Shown piece after piece: positions 40,962 to 51,698 of a DNA stretch of 64,000 nt; position 1 is the first letter of the stretch, and every line of letters begins with the position of its first letter. The DNA is from Cantharellus purpuraceus. Its lineage: Eukaryota > Basidiomycota > Agaricomycetes > Cantharellales > Hydnaceae. The position numbers were made by a program, and so were the translations under genes. The notes beneath the pieces are model-generated. The model was not told the origin of the DNA. It made no database searches and saw only the letters and a list, made by a program, of their open reading frames with translations. The DNA lies in contig JALBUN010000003.1 of NCBI GenBank assembly GCA_025174535.1, forward strand, positions 2,004,993 through 2,068,992, written 5' to 3'.

Positions 40962-43664
40962 ATGTCGTATGCGCCTGTTGTTCCACCTCTTCCCCAAGAC
41001 TTCAATCAGCCTCGCAGACGGAATTCCAAGCCGCCGATTCCACCCTTGCCCCCGAATTTCCATCCAGAACACCCGATGGCTGCCCCGATGCCTGAGCGGG
41101 CGATGCCCACGCTTCCTGCAGATGTGCTGTCCCATCTCTCCTCTCATGTCCCATCTCACCTTTTCTCCCAGATGGCACGGTCCCTCGACGAGTCTCTCTA
41201 CCATCCCAGCCGTGCTCCCTCTCTCCACCCCGTCTCGCCCTACCCCCCAGACTACCGCCGGCCCTCTCCTGCCCCCCAGCCGCCCCCGCCCGGCGCAGCC
41301 TTCCCCGGCGGGTTCGCGCCCCCCCCCAGTGGGTATGCCCCCTCGCCGTACGGCCCGCCACGCCCCGGCCCCACGCCTGCCCCGTACGGCGGCCCCAACG
41401 GATTCGCGCACAACTACTCTCTGCCCAACGCCCTCTCGTCCATGACCCTCGCGCCCCAGCCACCCCCACCCCGCTCCTCGAGCGCCCAGGGCTACCGCCA
41501 GTCGCAGCAGCCCGTCGCCGCCGTGCATCCCCCGCAGCCGGCCGGCCCTCCCGCAGCATACCCTCCCGCAGCATACCCTAACCTGCCCGCCCGCCAAGAG
41601 TCTGGGCCCCCGGACCTCACCGCCCCGCTGCCCACCCTCGATTCCCTGGCGGCCGCCCAGCGGGCCCTCCCGCAGCGCCCCGGCCCCGACCACGTCCCGT
41701 GGATCCGCGACGTCCTCTTCCTCGTCGACCGCACCCAGCAGCAGGGCGCCCCCGCCGCCGCGCCCCCGGAGGGCCCCGTCGTCCTCTCCGACCCCGTCTT
41801 TGCCCGTCTCGCCACCGACGCCGTCCAGATCCTCCTCGCGCTCCTCGCCGCCTCTCCCGCACCGCCCCTCCCGCCCTGGTTTGCCGAGGCCACCTATCTC
41901 CGCGGCACCCTCCACTCCAGCGGCGCCTTTCCCTCGCAGGTCCAGCGCTCCCCGCGCGACGCCTTTCGCGAGTTTGAGGCCGCCGCCCGTGCCGGCGTGC
42001 AGCGCGCCTGGTTCCGTCTGGGCAGGGACTACGAGGCCGTCGGCGACGCTTCCCGCGCGCGCGACTGTTTCGAGCGCGGCGTGCGCGCAGGCGTCGAGAG
42101 CTGTCTTTACGTAAGTCTGTAGCGAGCTGGCACCGCACTGGCTGACATGGGGCGGCAGCGCATGGGCATGGCCCGTCTGCTCGGCCAGCTCGGTCTCCCC
42201 GCGTCGCCTCCCGACGCCCTGCCTCTCCTCCACCGCGCCGCCACCCTCGCCAGCACCGAGGCGCCGCAGCCCGCCTATGTCTATGGCCTCATTCTCCTCG
42301 GCGAGTTTTCCCACGTGCGTGTCGACGAACGTGTCATCGCCGCGCTCATTCCTCCCGGTGCGTGGCCATCGTTTCTCCCCCGCACCCGTGTCACTCATCC
42401 CCCCTCTAGGCTCCAGTGCCCCGCTCGAGGCACGCAAATTCGTCGAGCGCGCCGCCTACCTGGGCTTTGCGCCTGCGCAGTACAAGCTGGGACACGCGTA
42501 CGAGTATGCCGTCTCGCCATTCCCCTTTGACCCCCTCCTCAGCGTGCAGTACTACAGGTGAGTCGCGCTGGGTGCGCGCCTGCCCTCACGCTGACCACCG
42601 CCAGCCTTGCCTCCCAGCAAGGCGAGCCCGAGGCGGACATGGCCCTCTCAAAGTGGTTCCTCTGCGGCGCGGAGGGCGCGTTTGAAAAGGACGAGGCACT
42701 GGCGGTGACCTTTGCCGACAAGGTGCGCGTCCCGTGATGCTCTTGACCGCGTATTGACTCTCCCACGCGCAGGCCGCGCGCAAAGGTCTGGGAAGCGCCG
42801 AGTTTGCCATGGGCTATTACTCTGAAGTCGGCGTCGGTGGCCCCAAGGACATTGTGACCGCTAGGAAATGGTATGCCAAGGTGCGTCGGTCTGCGCAAGG
42901 CGCGCGCCGAACACACCCCTGACGCGTCCTCCTGCCAGGCCGTCGAGCACGGCAACGCTGATGCCCCGGAACGCCTGAGCGCGCTCACCCAGCCGGCGCC
43001 GCAGGCACTCTCCCGCACAGAGCACGATGCGATCACGGACGCGCGTCTCGTGCGGCGACGCACGCAGGCCAGAATATCCGCGGTCGCTGCCGGGCGTCAC
43101 TCCTCCTCCCTGCCGTCGGTGGGTGAAGGAGCCATCGATGGCGCAGAGGTCGTCGAACGCATGAGGGCGCAGGCACAGGCCCAGCCATTGAGGCAGTCTC
43201 CGCAGCCCATGCTGCCAGCAGTGGTGCCGCCAGCCGCCGTACCACAGGCCCAGCCGCGACCACCGCCCTCTCAGGTTCCCGAGGCGCAGATACGCTACTC
43301 GCTTACCGATGCCCCAGTAGGCAGTCTCCCCACGTCGCCCGCACCGGCCTCGCATAGCACACACGGCCCAGCACATGGACGTGGGCACGGGCACGGGCGT
43401 GCTGCGGGCCGCCCGCCAGGACGACGCCACGAGTCGAGCGAGCACGTGAACGCCACCGCTGGTGCGCCTGCACCTATTCATGCCACCCCTCCCGCCGGAC
43501 CCTCCCCTGCATCCTCTCACCCGGGGAGCCCGGCACTCCCTTTGCCCAATGGAAATGCGGGGGCTGGAACGCCACGGCCTGGAGGCGTGGGTGGTGCCGC
43601 CACGTTTGCCGAGATGGGCTTCCAGAGCGGCAAGGCGGAAGACAAGGAGTGCGTGATCATGTAG
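40962..43664 (+). CDS. Chitin synthase activator Skt5/Chs4-like, Sel1 repeats, prenylated
   Basis: Six exons: 40962-42110, 42159-42357, 42410-42557, 42605-42722, 42773-42880 and 42939-43664, 815 residues. Yeast Chs4/Skt5 activates chitin synthase III and anchors it at the bud neck. The first 230 residues are Pro-rich and probably disordered. Residues about 250-660 hold Sel1-type helical repeats ([79 protein letters not shown]). The tail is Pro/Ala-rich. The last four residues, CVIM, are a farnesylation box, as in yeast Chs4. Very GC-rich coding sequence, unlike the AT-rich unit. All introns are 47-58 nt in frame. Functional by appearance. Confidence 0.9.
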
Positions 43665-44621
43665 CGTAGAATGGGGGGGTTAGTGGTTCTTTGCTTTCTT
43701 ACTTGCTTTCTTCGTGGGGGGTGAGGTTGAGGGCGTCACGATTGGCATGGGCTTCTGGTTTCCATAGTGCTCTCTTGTTTCGTTTAATACGCACGACGCG
43801 GACTACTTTGTTAGAATACCACACACATTGTCGTGCTGTTCGTCTAAAAAGACTGGTGCGTACGACATGCATGCTATATACACTCAAAAATAGCTACCCA
43901 TAACTTATTTACACCCCTGGGCTTGAATATAATGACCGGTGAGCAAGCGTTTGGGCCTATTCACCCTTGGTGCATCCCTATTCTGTTTATTCACCAACCC
44001 CGACGATGATCGGGCACGCTATACATCGAGGACCACCTGTGAGACCTTGCCGACTGCGTTCATTGGGGCACCTACAGTGGTATGTGGCACTATTTGGATC
44101 TTTGGAACAAGCCACGGTGATCATCGTCGACAGAAACATTGAACGTCGGTGTTATATTGATCCAGGTCCGCTGATGACATGACGATCACTGGTTTGTCCA
44201 TGCCTCGAGTGATTTCCGAGCGATGATATTGCCTGCCTAGGGTATAACACCATTCCCCGTCTACCTCATGATGGACGTTGCGATGCCGCGATACTTTCTC
44301 TGCAAACTAATACTAGCGATCTACAGCGGCAATGCGTGTATGCCCTACTACGAGCTCAATCCATATTGAACCGTTGTGGCCTGGTGGCTCGCCGGGCCGC
44401 CAGGACTTTTAGATCCTCATACTCGGCCATCCATTCGAGGGGCATCGCCAAGGTCCACAAACGCTCTTTCGCCTGCACACGACTCTCCGCGTCCGATCAT
44501 GGCTCTGAACATGGCCTCATCGCGCCGCTTTGCCCTGTGGCGTTGCATTCCGGAGCCATCGGGTCATGCCGAGTGGGTCTGCCGTCTCGTCGTGAGCCCA
44601 GATATGTATGTGCAGGGTTCA
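43665..44621. other. No gene recognised
   Basis: 3' flank of SKT5 and the 3' side of the FAD monooxygenase relic. From 44497 to 44621 an open minus-strand stretch may hold more of the monooxygenase C-terminus in another frame. Otherwise nothing seen. Confidence 0.4.
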
Positions 44622-45928
44622 TCACCGTGGCCGCCCCGTTGCAGGACACGCTTGCACTCGAGGGTCTGCGGGTTGACGCACTCCCAGAACGAACTGCCGC
44701 TGGAGTGTGGCCCATGTATCGAGATGGGTGTCTGGCGCTCGTCTGCGTATCACAGCTGCCAAAGCTCGCGCTAGCGGTCCAGCAGCCAGCAGACCGTTCA
44801 TAAGTCCGAGACCACCTGTCCATAGGATTGGATGAAAGCAGGCTAGGGAGAAAAGGGCCCGGATTTACCGACAGGGTTATTTGAGTGAGCCGCCTCCCCG
44901 GCCAATATAATTGCTGTGCGAAGCTGTGCAGCGCATCGCTGATGCATGTTGTAAGGATTAACTTGAATGAGATCATATTTGATGCTGGGATCGGGAAAAA
45001 TGTCCTCAAAGTGCTTTGGTAGTTCACTCTTGATCTCGTCGAGTGTCATATCAGGTACGCAATACGCCATAGTTGCTGGGACGGGTCAATTGATGCAACC
45101 ACAACCCACGTGACGGGGTGGAGAATAAAGTTGCACGACGGGAATCCAAATTTTGAAAAGGGATATATGAGGTTCGTGGCCACGAATTGTTCTTTGGGCC
45201 AAGTGAAGCCTTCCAACTCAATGTTCGACAGCTTGCGTACGGTGCTCCGAGAGCCATCTGCTCCAATCAGCCAGTCGCATCCTATGTGTGTTTTCTGGCC
45301 GCTTGGAGTTTGATAGACAACACGCACGGGGCTTTTCATAGGCTTCGATCACCTGCGCGTTGAACAAAACTCGAGCGTTTGGGTATGTCTCGAATCCCGT
45401 GAGAAAGACCTTCGCCAACCTCGCCTGGCCGCAGTTGAGACTTGGCAGCAAGCCTGGGACACCCGTGACTTTGAGGAGGTCTGCAAGACGCTCCTTGCAA
45501 GGCCCGTCGCCTGCCCCAAAATGTAAACCCCGTCGACTCACTGGCTACAGCTCGTAGGGCATCGCATACACCTGTCTCGATGAGCTCGGCAAGCACAGGG
45601 GCTTGATGCCCTATCGCACGCGGGGAGTCGCTGGTTTCTGGTAGGGCTTCCAGTATAAGTACCTGCACTCCTTGAGAGGCCAGAATGACCCCCGTCAACA
45701 GCCCAACGGGACCTGCCCCACAGATCACTACTTGTACGTGCAAGACGTTTGCATCACTCTGAACATGCGCATGCCTTGGTTAAGACGAGGAGCAGAACAG
45801 AAACGCGGCCAAAACTCACCTCTGGGGTCGACATCGTCCTCGAACTGAAAGCGTTGCCAGCTGACGCTGAATACATTTGCAAATATTCTAATACATTTGG
45901 TAGTTGGTAAATAGGTTGCCGAAGACAT
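44622..45928 (-). pseudogene. FAD-dependent aromatic monooxygenase, frameshifted
   Basis: ATG at 45928 in MSSATYLPTTKC. An intron (45819-45731) restores VVICGAGPVGLLTGVILA, the FAD GxGxxG fold. The mid motif GCDWLIGADGSRSTVRKL and the second FAD motif AIILAGEAAHSNNPVGGLGLMNGLL (after an intron of about 50 nt ending near 44824) are present, so it belongs to the PheA/TfdB-like class. Frame shifts lie near 45515 (FTFWG joined to AGDGPCKERL needs one added base), near 45335 (EAYEKP to VRVVYQTP) and near 44690 (the C-terminal QPADP frame against the family-like NPQTLECKRVL frame). Three shifts make a pseudogene more likely than errors. Confidence 0.75.
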
Positions 45929-47072
45929 GGATCATGCTCTTAGTTGATCATGGTGCCTACGTTTGAAGAAGTGCCGGATAACTTAAATGGCACGTGTCAG
46001 GGAATCAAGACACGAGGAAGGATATCCTAGGTGGTCCAGAATTGGCAATGATTATGCAAGGGGGGTAAAGGAGAAGCGGTGGGGTGGGAATCAAGGTCGA
46101 CACTATGATCACTCGGTCCCACAAAAAAACTTAACTACATGATGCTGTCAGAGAAACGAAGCAGCTAAGGACCAAGGTTATGACTATACCAAGATGATGA
46201 TGACTTGCGTGATCAAATCGCCACAATGATTCTCATCCGTGGTCAAAGGCCGTTGCCAGATACAGGCCAGACAGAAGTAGGCTGCGACAATAGTTGCAAC
46301 GAGGATAGATGCCCGTATAGCTCAACCCAGAGAAAGTGTCCCTCTATATGTAATATACGGCTCTTTATGAGTTTCCAGGGAGACGTCATCTCAGACCAGT
46401 GCAAGATGAGAAAAAAAGACGGCAAGGGATAATGGTAGGAAATCAAGATCAACATGGAGGAATACGGTAATTGCGGTGCTTGAGCCAGCCCAAAGGACAA
46501 GCTGCCAACCACTAGCCCCATCAAAGCACCCATGGGAGTCTAGTTCTTGAAGGTTTCGCCTGTGCAAGGGCAGATGCTTTGGATCTCATACACTGTGCTA
46601 GTCGTGTTGGGCAGCTGGGTAGTCAAGAGTGGGAAGGAGTGGATGTGGAGGGGGGGTAAGGCATATCTCGTGCAAGGGGGGGGGGGCAGGTAACAAAAAA
46701 GGTGCGCTCAGCGGATGAGATAAGAGGAGGTTGCAGTCTATAGCGGGATTTTGAGTCGTTTGAGGAGGAAGCGCGTTTCGGTTCCGTGTGTAGGTTCCAT
46801 GCCCCGGTGAGGGGCCACGTCCTCCAGGTTCGGGGCCCTGTAATCACCAGTATAATATCTAAACGCTGCCCTCCTTCAGTTCTCGCGACCCCGCGCGCCA
46901 TGCCTCATACAACTGCTCCTCCATCGCTCCAGGTAGTCCAGGATCGTCCTCTCTCTCCCCTCATATGGCCCCAGGCCTGCCACATCCCCAGCGGCGCTCC
47001 CCGTATCGACGCTGGCACTGCTGGCACTAGGCCTGAATACCCGCCCGGCGATGTGAAGCCCGATCCAAGCGT
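45929..47072. other. No gene recognised
   Basis: A minus-strand open stretch at 46243-46533 encodes a hydrophobic piece (MGALMGLVVGSLSFGLAQ) that could be a transporter remnant, but too little remains. A G-run (GGGGGGGG) lies near 46680. Confidence 0.4.
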
Positions 47073-49154
47073 CAATCGTATCCAGACGCACTGGACGCGT
47101 CAGAGAGGACAGAGGACGCCTTGCTGCTCTTGCGCAACAAGCGGTTCATGAGTGCCAAAGGGGCGTCTTCGTCCTCACTGTGGGGGTCGCGAATGTTAGC
47201 TGGTAGAAAGCACGGCTGGAAGCCACAAGCAAGTCAAGCGTGACTCGGAGCGGGACGGGTTAGTCCAATGACGAGCAGTGGTGCACGCTGTGCGTCCAGG
47301 ACGCACAGCTACCTCAGAAATTGTCCGAGGATGAACCACCGTGCCTGCCCCTGCAGTCGTCCCCACGTCCACTCCAGCACTCCCATTCGATGCTGTTATG
47401 CCTCCCTCCCTCATGCCTGCAGTCCACCAACCCCTTTGACCTGCCCCACCAGAGCCGTCGCTGTCACCTGTCTCTATAGCTGTACCGGCATTCCTCGGAC
47501 TGCTGCTCCTCACACCGTCCAGGAGACCCACACTGGCATGCTACTCCGCACATCCCACACCGCCGGCGCACCCTCCCAAGCAGCGATAGCAAACTTGTGA
47601 CCATCGGAGGTCCATGCAGTTGTGAAGCATGCGCGCGGGTGTAAGATTTAATGCAACTGTACGGATGATCTCAACGTTTGCACAGACGGTGTCAAACCAC
47701 TATAATTTGCCTGTGATCTACCAGAGTGTACAGATAAGTAAGAATAAATGCAAGACAGTAGTAAGTATCTTACCTCAGCGTTTGCACAGACGGTGTCAAA
47801 CCACTGAGGAAGAGGTAACGTAGATGTAGCTATTTTATAATCTTTCAAGAAAAAGGAACGTTGAAGGGGGAAACAAAAAGAATGCTCTTGCGACTACGCA
47901 AGAGCCAAATACGGCAAACAACAAATCTGCCGAATAAATCCATGACATGGGGTGACACGGTTTGTCACTCTGCCACGTTAACACTTCTACAGCGGGGCCA
48001 TGAGGGAATGTGTCAAGAGGAAATGTGGGTGGTTATTGTAGTATATAAGGGGGTGGGGGTAGAAATTTGATGTGTATGTGTGAGATGAAGGTGCTCAGGG
48101 ATGTGGACATGGTGATAAATGATCTCTGGGGGGATAAGCAAACGTGGTGTCGTTATTGCTGATGCAGCCTGTCCACTCATCCGCGTAGGTGTAATCCTTG
48201 TCCAAGAATTCTGAAGAGCCCCAACTGGGGGTAACGGAACCGTGTACTTTGCTAGGAAATAGAAAGTAAGCGACGCTCTGGGGATTACCCGGAAAATGTA
48301 CGCGTGCGGGTTGTTGCCTGCACAAAGGAGGGTGCAACCGTCTGGAGAGATGGAGGCTGTAGGAAATGATGTGCCAGTCAGTTCAGAACATGAAGCGGAC
48401 GTGTATGGGTACATGAAGCACGCCCTGTGAGCATGTGATGACAGGTGAAGAGAGAGCTCACCGTGGTTCACGCAAGTGTCGAGACGGACTGGAAATGGGG
48501 ATCGTCCCTCGTTCGTGTGTATGGCGATGTCGTAGAAATGCACTGATGCATCTTTCACACGAGATAAAGGTCCGATGTTGTCGAATTGGATTGGCTGTCG
48601 CAGAGCTGGAGGAGCGTACGCTTCAGTTGATCGTGTCATAGGGCCGGGTGTGCCAGGTGCGGGGCTACAGGTGATGGTTGTGAGAGTGCATGAAGTGAGA
48701 TATGGATATTAGAGTAGATACCGCCGCTGCTACGAGGAGAGCATGTGAGTTGGATGGATGGGCAGCCATCGCAGAGCACTCGGGAGGTAGTGAGCCCACG
48801 ACGTTGGGGGCATCTGACAAGGTGGCGTAGCTGTCTGGAGAGAGAGTAAGAGCATGGAGGGAGTAGAAAAGAGAATACACATTACCCATGAGTTATTGTT
48901 GGTTTCTCAGCTGCTGTTGGACTACTGATCAAGAGAGAACCATCCCTCATTGCCATCATTTTATAATCTCGTCGAGGGTGGTTTTGGTGTAGTGCGGGGC
49001 GGACTTTACAATCTTGAGGGCGACGTGGCGATCTAGCCTGGAAAGAGGGATGAGATGGGAAGAAGTGTGCCCCTGCCAAACACTGCGTTGGATCCGCCAC
49101 CATCACTACCCACGTCCGCTTGTCCAACACCATCACCAACGCTGACACGCCCAC
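47073..49154 (-). CDS. WD40-repeat-like protein, several exons, possibly disrupted
   Basis: Minus-strand pieces joined by plausible introns. The start region is MGVSALVMVLDKRTWVVM, with YKMMAMRDGSLLIS (about 48960). After an intron comes DSYATLSDAPNVVGSLPPEC, then VKDASVHFYDIA, and the blade SFPTASISPDGCTLLCAGNN with HAYIFRV (about 48300). Farther on is WTSDGHKFAIAAWEGAPAVWDVRSS (about 47590-47530), a classic WD40 blade. The C-terminus is SEDEDAPLALMNRLLRKSSK ending GYD at 47073. The piece 47640-48090 does not read clearly and holds a duplicated 36-base segment (47668, 47772), so the middle may be an insertion. Family is a beta-propeller scaffold; partner unknown. Exon limits are approximate. 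Confidence 0.5.
47668..47810. repeat. Two copies of a 36-base segment 104 bases apart
   Basis: CGTTTGCACAGACGGTGTCA and flanks occur at about 47674 and 47778. Read on the minus strand both encode WFDTVCANAEV or shifted versions. It looks like a small tandem duplication inside the WD40-like gene region. Confidence 0.7.
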
Positions 49155-50128
49155 AATGACCCATTCCTGCCATGCTGCCAGAACATCATCATCGCCACGT
49201 CACATGCCTCCGCCACAACTGTTTTCTCCCTTCTTTTTCATTACTCTCTGCCCTCCTACGACGAATGCTGCGTCCTCTGCGGGATATAAGCCCAGATACA
49301 CTATTCCCAACTCGTGAACATCCCCTTTCTTCCATGACCATCTTGCCGTTGTGTAAGCTAAGTGCGTATCACGTTGCATCTTCGCTGGAGATGGTTTTCA
49401 AGCTTTATCCAGATCCTGCGGGGAGTCAATACTTGCGTGACAATCTCTGACTTCAACCTTATCTCATCTAGGCCAGCGATGAGCCCAGTGAGGAATGCAT
49501 GTATCACCTGCCTCTACCATCATCGAGTGCCACTGACCTATGCAGGCTGCCTAACAGGTGGTATGGGCCCAAAAACCACGTTGCATTGGACAACATGGAT
49601 GCTATACAGTTGGGTTCCGATGGGGCACTGGTACCTGTCATAGCGCTGGGAATCTACACATCGTGGATCGAAGTGTACGTCCTTGTGGGCGAAGTCCGTT
49701 TGTCCGCGCTGCCATCTCTCAGTTTATTATTCCAACCCTTTTGTTAGCTTCAGCGGACACCAACCCTCGGGAGGCACCATGCATTGGAATCGTGTTCCTG
49801 CGCCCAGTGCAGCTTCTTCGACTTCATTGTGGGGCGTTTCAACATGGTGTGATGAAGAAAGCACACGATAAAGTGACTTACGCGGCGGAAGGACAGCCTC
49901 ACTGTTTTTTCGGGATACTTCAACATATTCTGTGTTGTCATTACATTAACCTCGCCTTGAACGGCATCAATTACCTTCAGTGTCATTTGAGTCGGTGTTT
50001 CTGAGGGGGCAGCAAATCAGAGCACAGAAAGAGAGGGATTCTTGTGTGGGGCCGAGAGGAAGCTGGGACTAGAGGTGTCATTGATTCAAAAACGAATGCC
50101 TCACCCCCTTGCATGAACTCCCCTGAAC
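49155..50128. other. No gene recognised
   Basis: Several open stretches (49499-50004, plus strand) without a recognisable domain. They may be degraded Copia sequence upstream of the relic at 50129, but I cannot support it. Confidence 0.4.
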
Positions 50129-50420
50129 CATGCCGCAGTCTGCTCAGTCTCTATCCACTGATGAGAAAGCAAGTATGGCTAGCATCCCGTAGAAATCCGC
50201 CATTGGATCCAGTGTATACTTCGTTTTGCCTAGACCCGACCTCGCATTCTCCATTAGCAGGCTCAGATTCGTGCTCTATGAACTTGGCCTACTGGCCATC
50301 TGTCCAACACGTCTTAAGGCACCTGAACATCGCTCGAGAATGTTTGCTAGTCCTCAGAGGGAATCATTGACCACTCACAGGTTTTGTGACTCGTGCTATG
50401 CATCAGACGCTGACCGCTGA
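50129..50420 (+). pseudogene. Ty1/Copia reverse transcriptase-RNase H relic
   Basis: The reading MPQSAQSLSTDEKASMASIP, a stop, then KSAIGSSVYTSFC is the Copia region before the conserved RPDLAFSISRL (about 50226). It is followed in another frame by HVLRHLNIARECLLVLRG (Copia: HVLRYLKGT...L.L) and by FCDSCYASDADR (Copia RNase H: D-ADYAS-DRRS). Stops and frame shifts throughout. It is the only Copia trace in the window. Confidence 0.8.
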
Positions 50421-51698
50421 AAATTAGTATGCTGCACACCCTTTGTTGGTGTAGGCGCTATACTTCCTCGAGCCCGACGAAACACCTTGGCGCTGTGGGA
50501 CTGAGCGCGTATCTGCTTGGCATGCTGTTAGGGGCCGTTTGGGGGGGAAATATTCTAGTGTGCGAGGAAAAACAACCAAATGACGGGATAGCCATTTGAT
50601 GGTCCTGCGTGTGAAGTCACTTAACTTTATTTTTGGATTTATCTCATTGCCTGCACTACGACGCTCATCTTAATTGTGGGGGTATAGTTATACGGACAGT
50701 ACAGCCTGGGAAACAAGAACAGCAAGAATGGATGTATTCTAGTTAGGTACCTTGTTGAAGTGCCGACTAGCACTGTCGCTGATCTCATGTCCCTCCATTA
50801 GCTTGAGATTTACTTGAGTCATAGTGGCAGGTTTTCATCACAATTCAATACTGCGAGTCATCGTGACCGTGCGAATGATGATGCAAACCTTCGTGAGCGG
50901 AACGCCACCTTTATATCAAATATAGTGTGTATAACGGATAAAATGCTCACACGAATTGAAGACTATTTACAGAGTACTTTAATAGCTGCACCTCGTTCTC
51001 TTGGCCGAGAGTACACTATACCGGCACGACGATAACTGAGATCATTCCTTCAGAGAAGGTCGCGCATGCAGACTTTCATCAAAGACATCTTTTGCCTAGA
51101 CAACAATGTAATGGTTGAGGTCTTTCCAAACGTTTCCAAACGGATGGTATGGGTCAGGCGGAAATTGATTATAAGGCGTGCTATTTTCTTACACAGAGTA
51201 GCCGCTCGAAGGCCGCAGCCATTCACCGGTATAGAATGGCAGGTCTTTCCATCCGAATGATCGAGGGCTAGGTGAAGTCTGCAAAGAGATGTAAGTTTTA
51301 GCTTTCGACGCAGACTAGCCGTTCGGAAATCACTGTTATGGACTAACGAATGGTAAGGCTTGGGTAGAGAATATCGCAAAGAGATGTGATGCAACGGAAG
51401 GAGTCAAGCGGACGAAAAATATCCGAAGCAGCCATCTCAATCACCGGTATGAGCTGATACATTAGCAGCGTATGGTCGCCCAAACCAATTATTTGGGACC
51501 CACGAAACATGTGACCTTGTCCTTCCTGGGCGCTAGTATATCTATCGTCTCAAGTGAATAGAAGACATGGGACTGACGGGCTGCCGGAGGCAGTATTGAT
51601 ATGCATCATGTCACGTGCCCCATCCTATTTCAATTTTGCCATGGCGTACTTATATACATGTTACCAGCGTTGCCAACTTCCTCCCAAGCAAGCAAGTT
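50421..51698. other. No gene recognised
   Basis: Intergenic. 5' flank of the carboxypeptidase gene. Nothing recognised. Confidence 0.4.

Noticed and set aside
40452..42437. 661-codon minus-strand open frame
   Set aside because: Only its last part is NAG1 exon 2. The rest is antisense to GC-rich SKT5 exon 1, where few stops occur.
44336..44803. Plus-strand ORF of 155 codons
   Set aside because: Antisense to the C-terminal part of the FAD monooxygenase relic, and no domain.
45511..45541. A 31-base intron in the FAD monooxygenase
   Set aside because: Too short for this genome's 45-65 base introns, and the alternative (FTFWG followed by AGDGPCKERL with one base missing) matches the family better.
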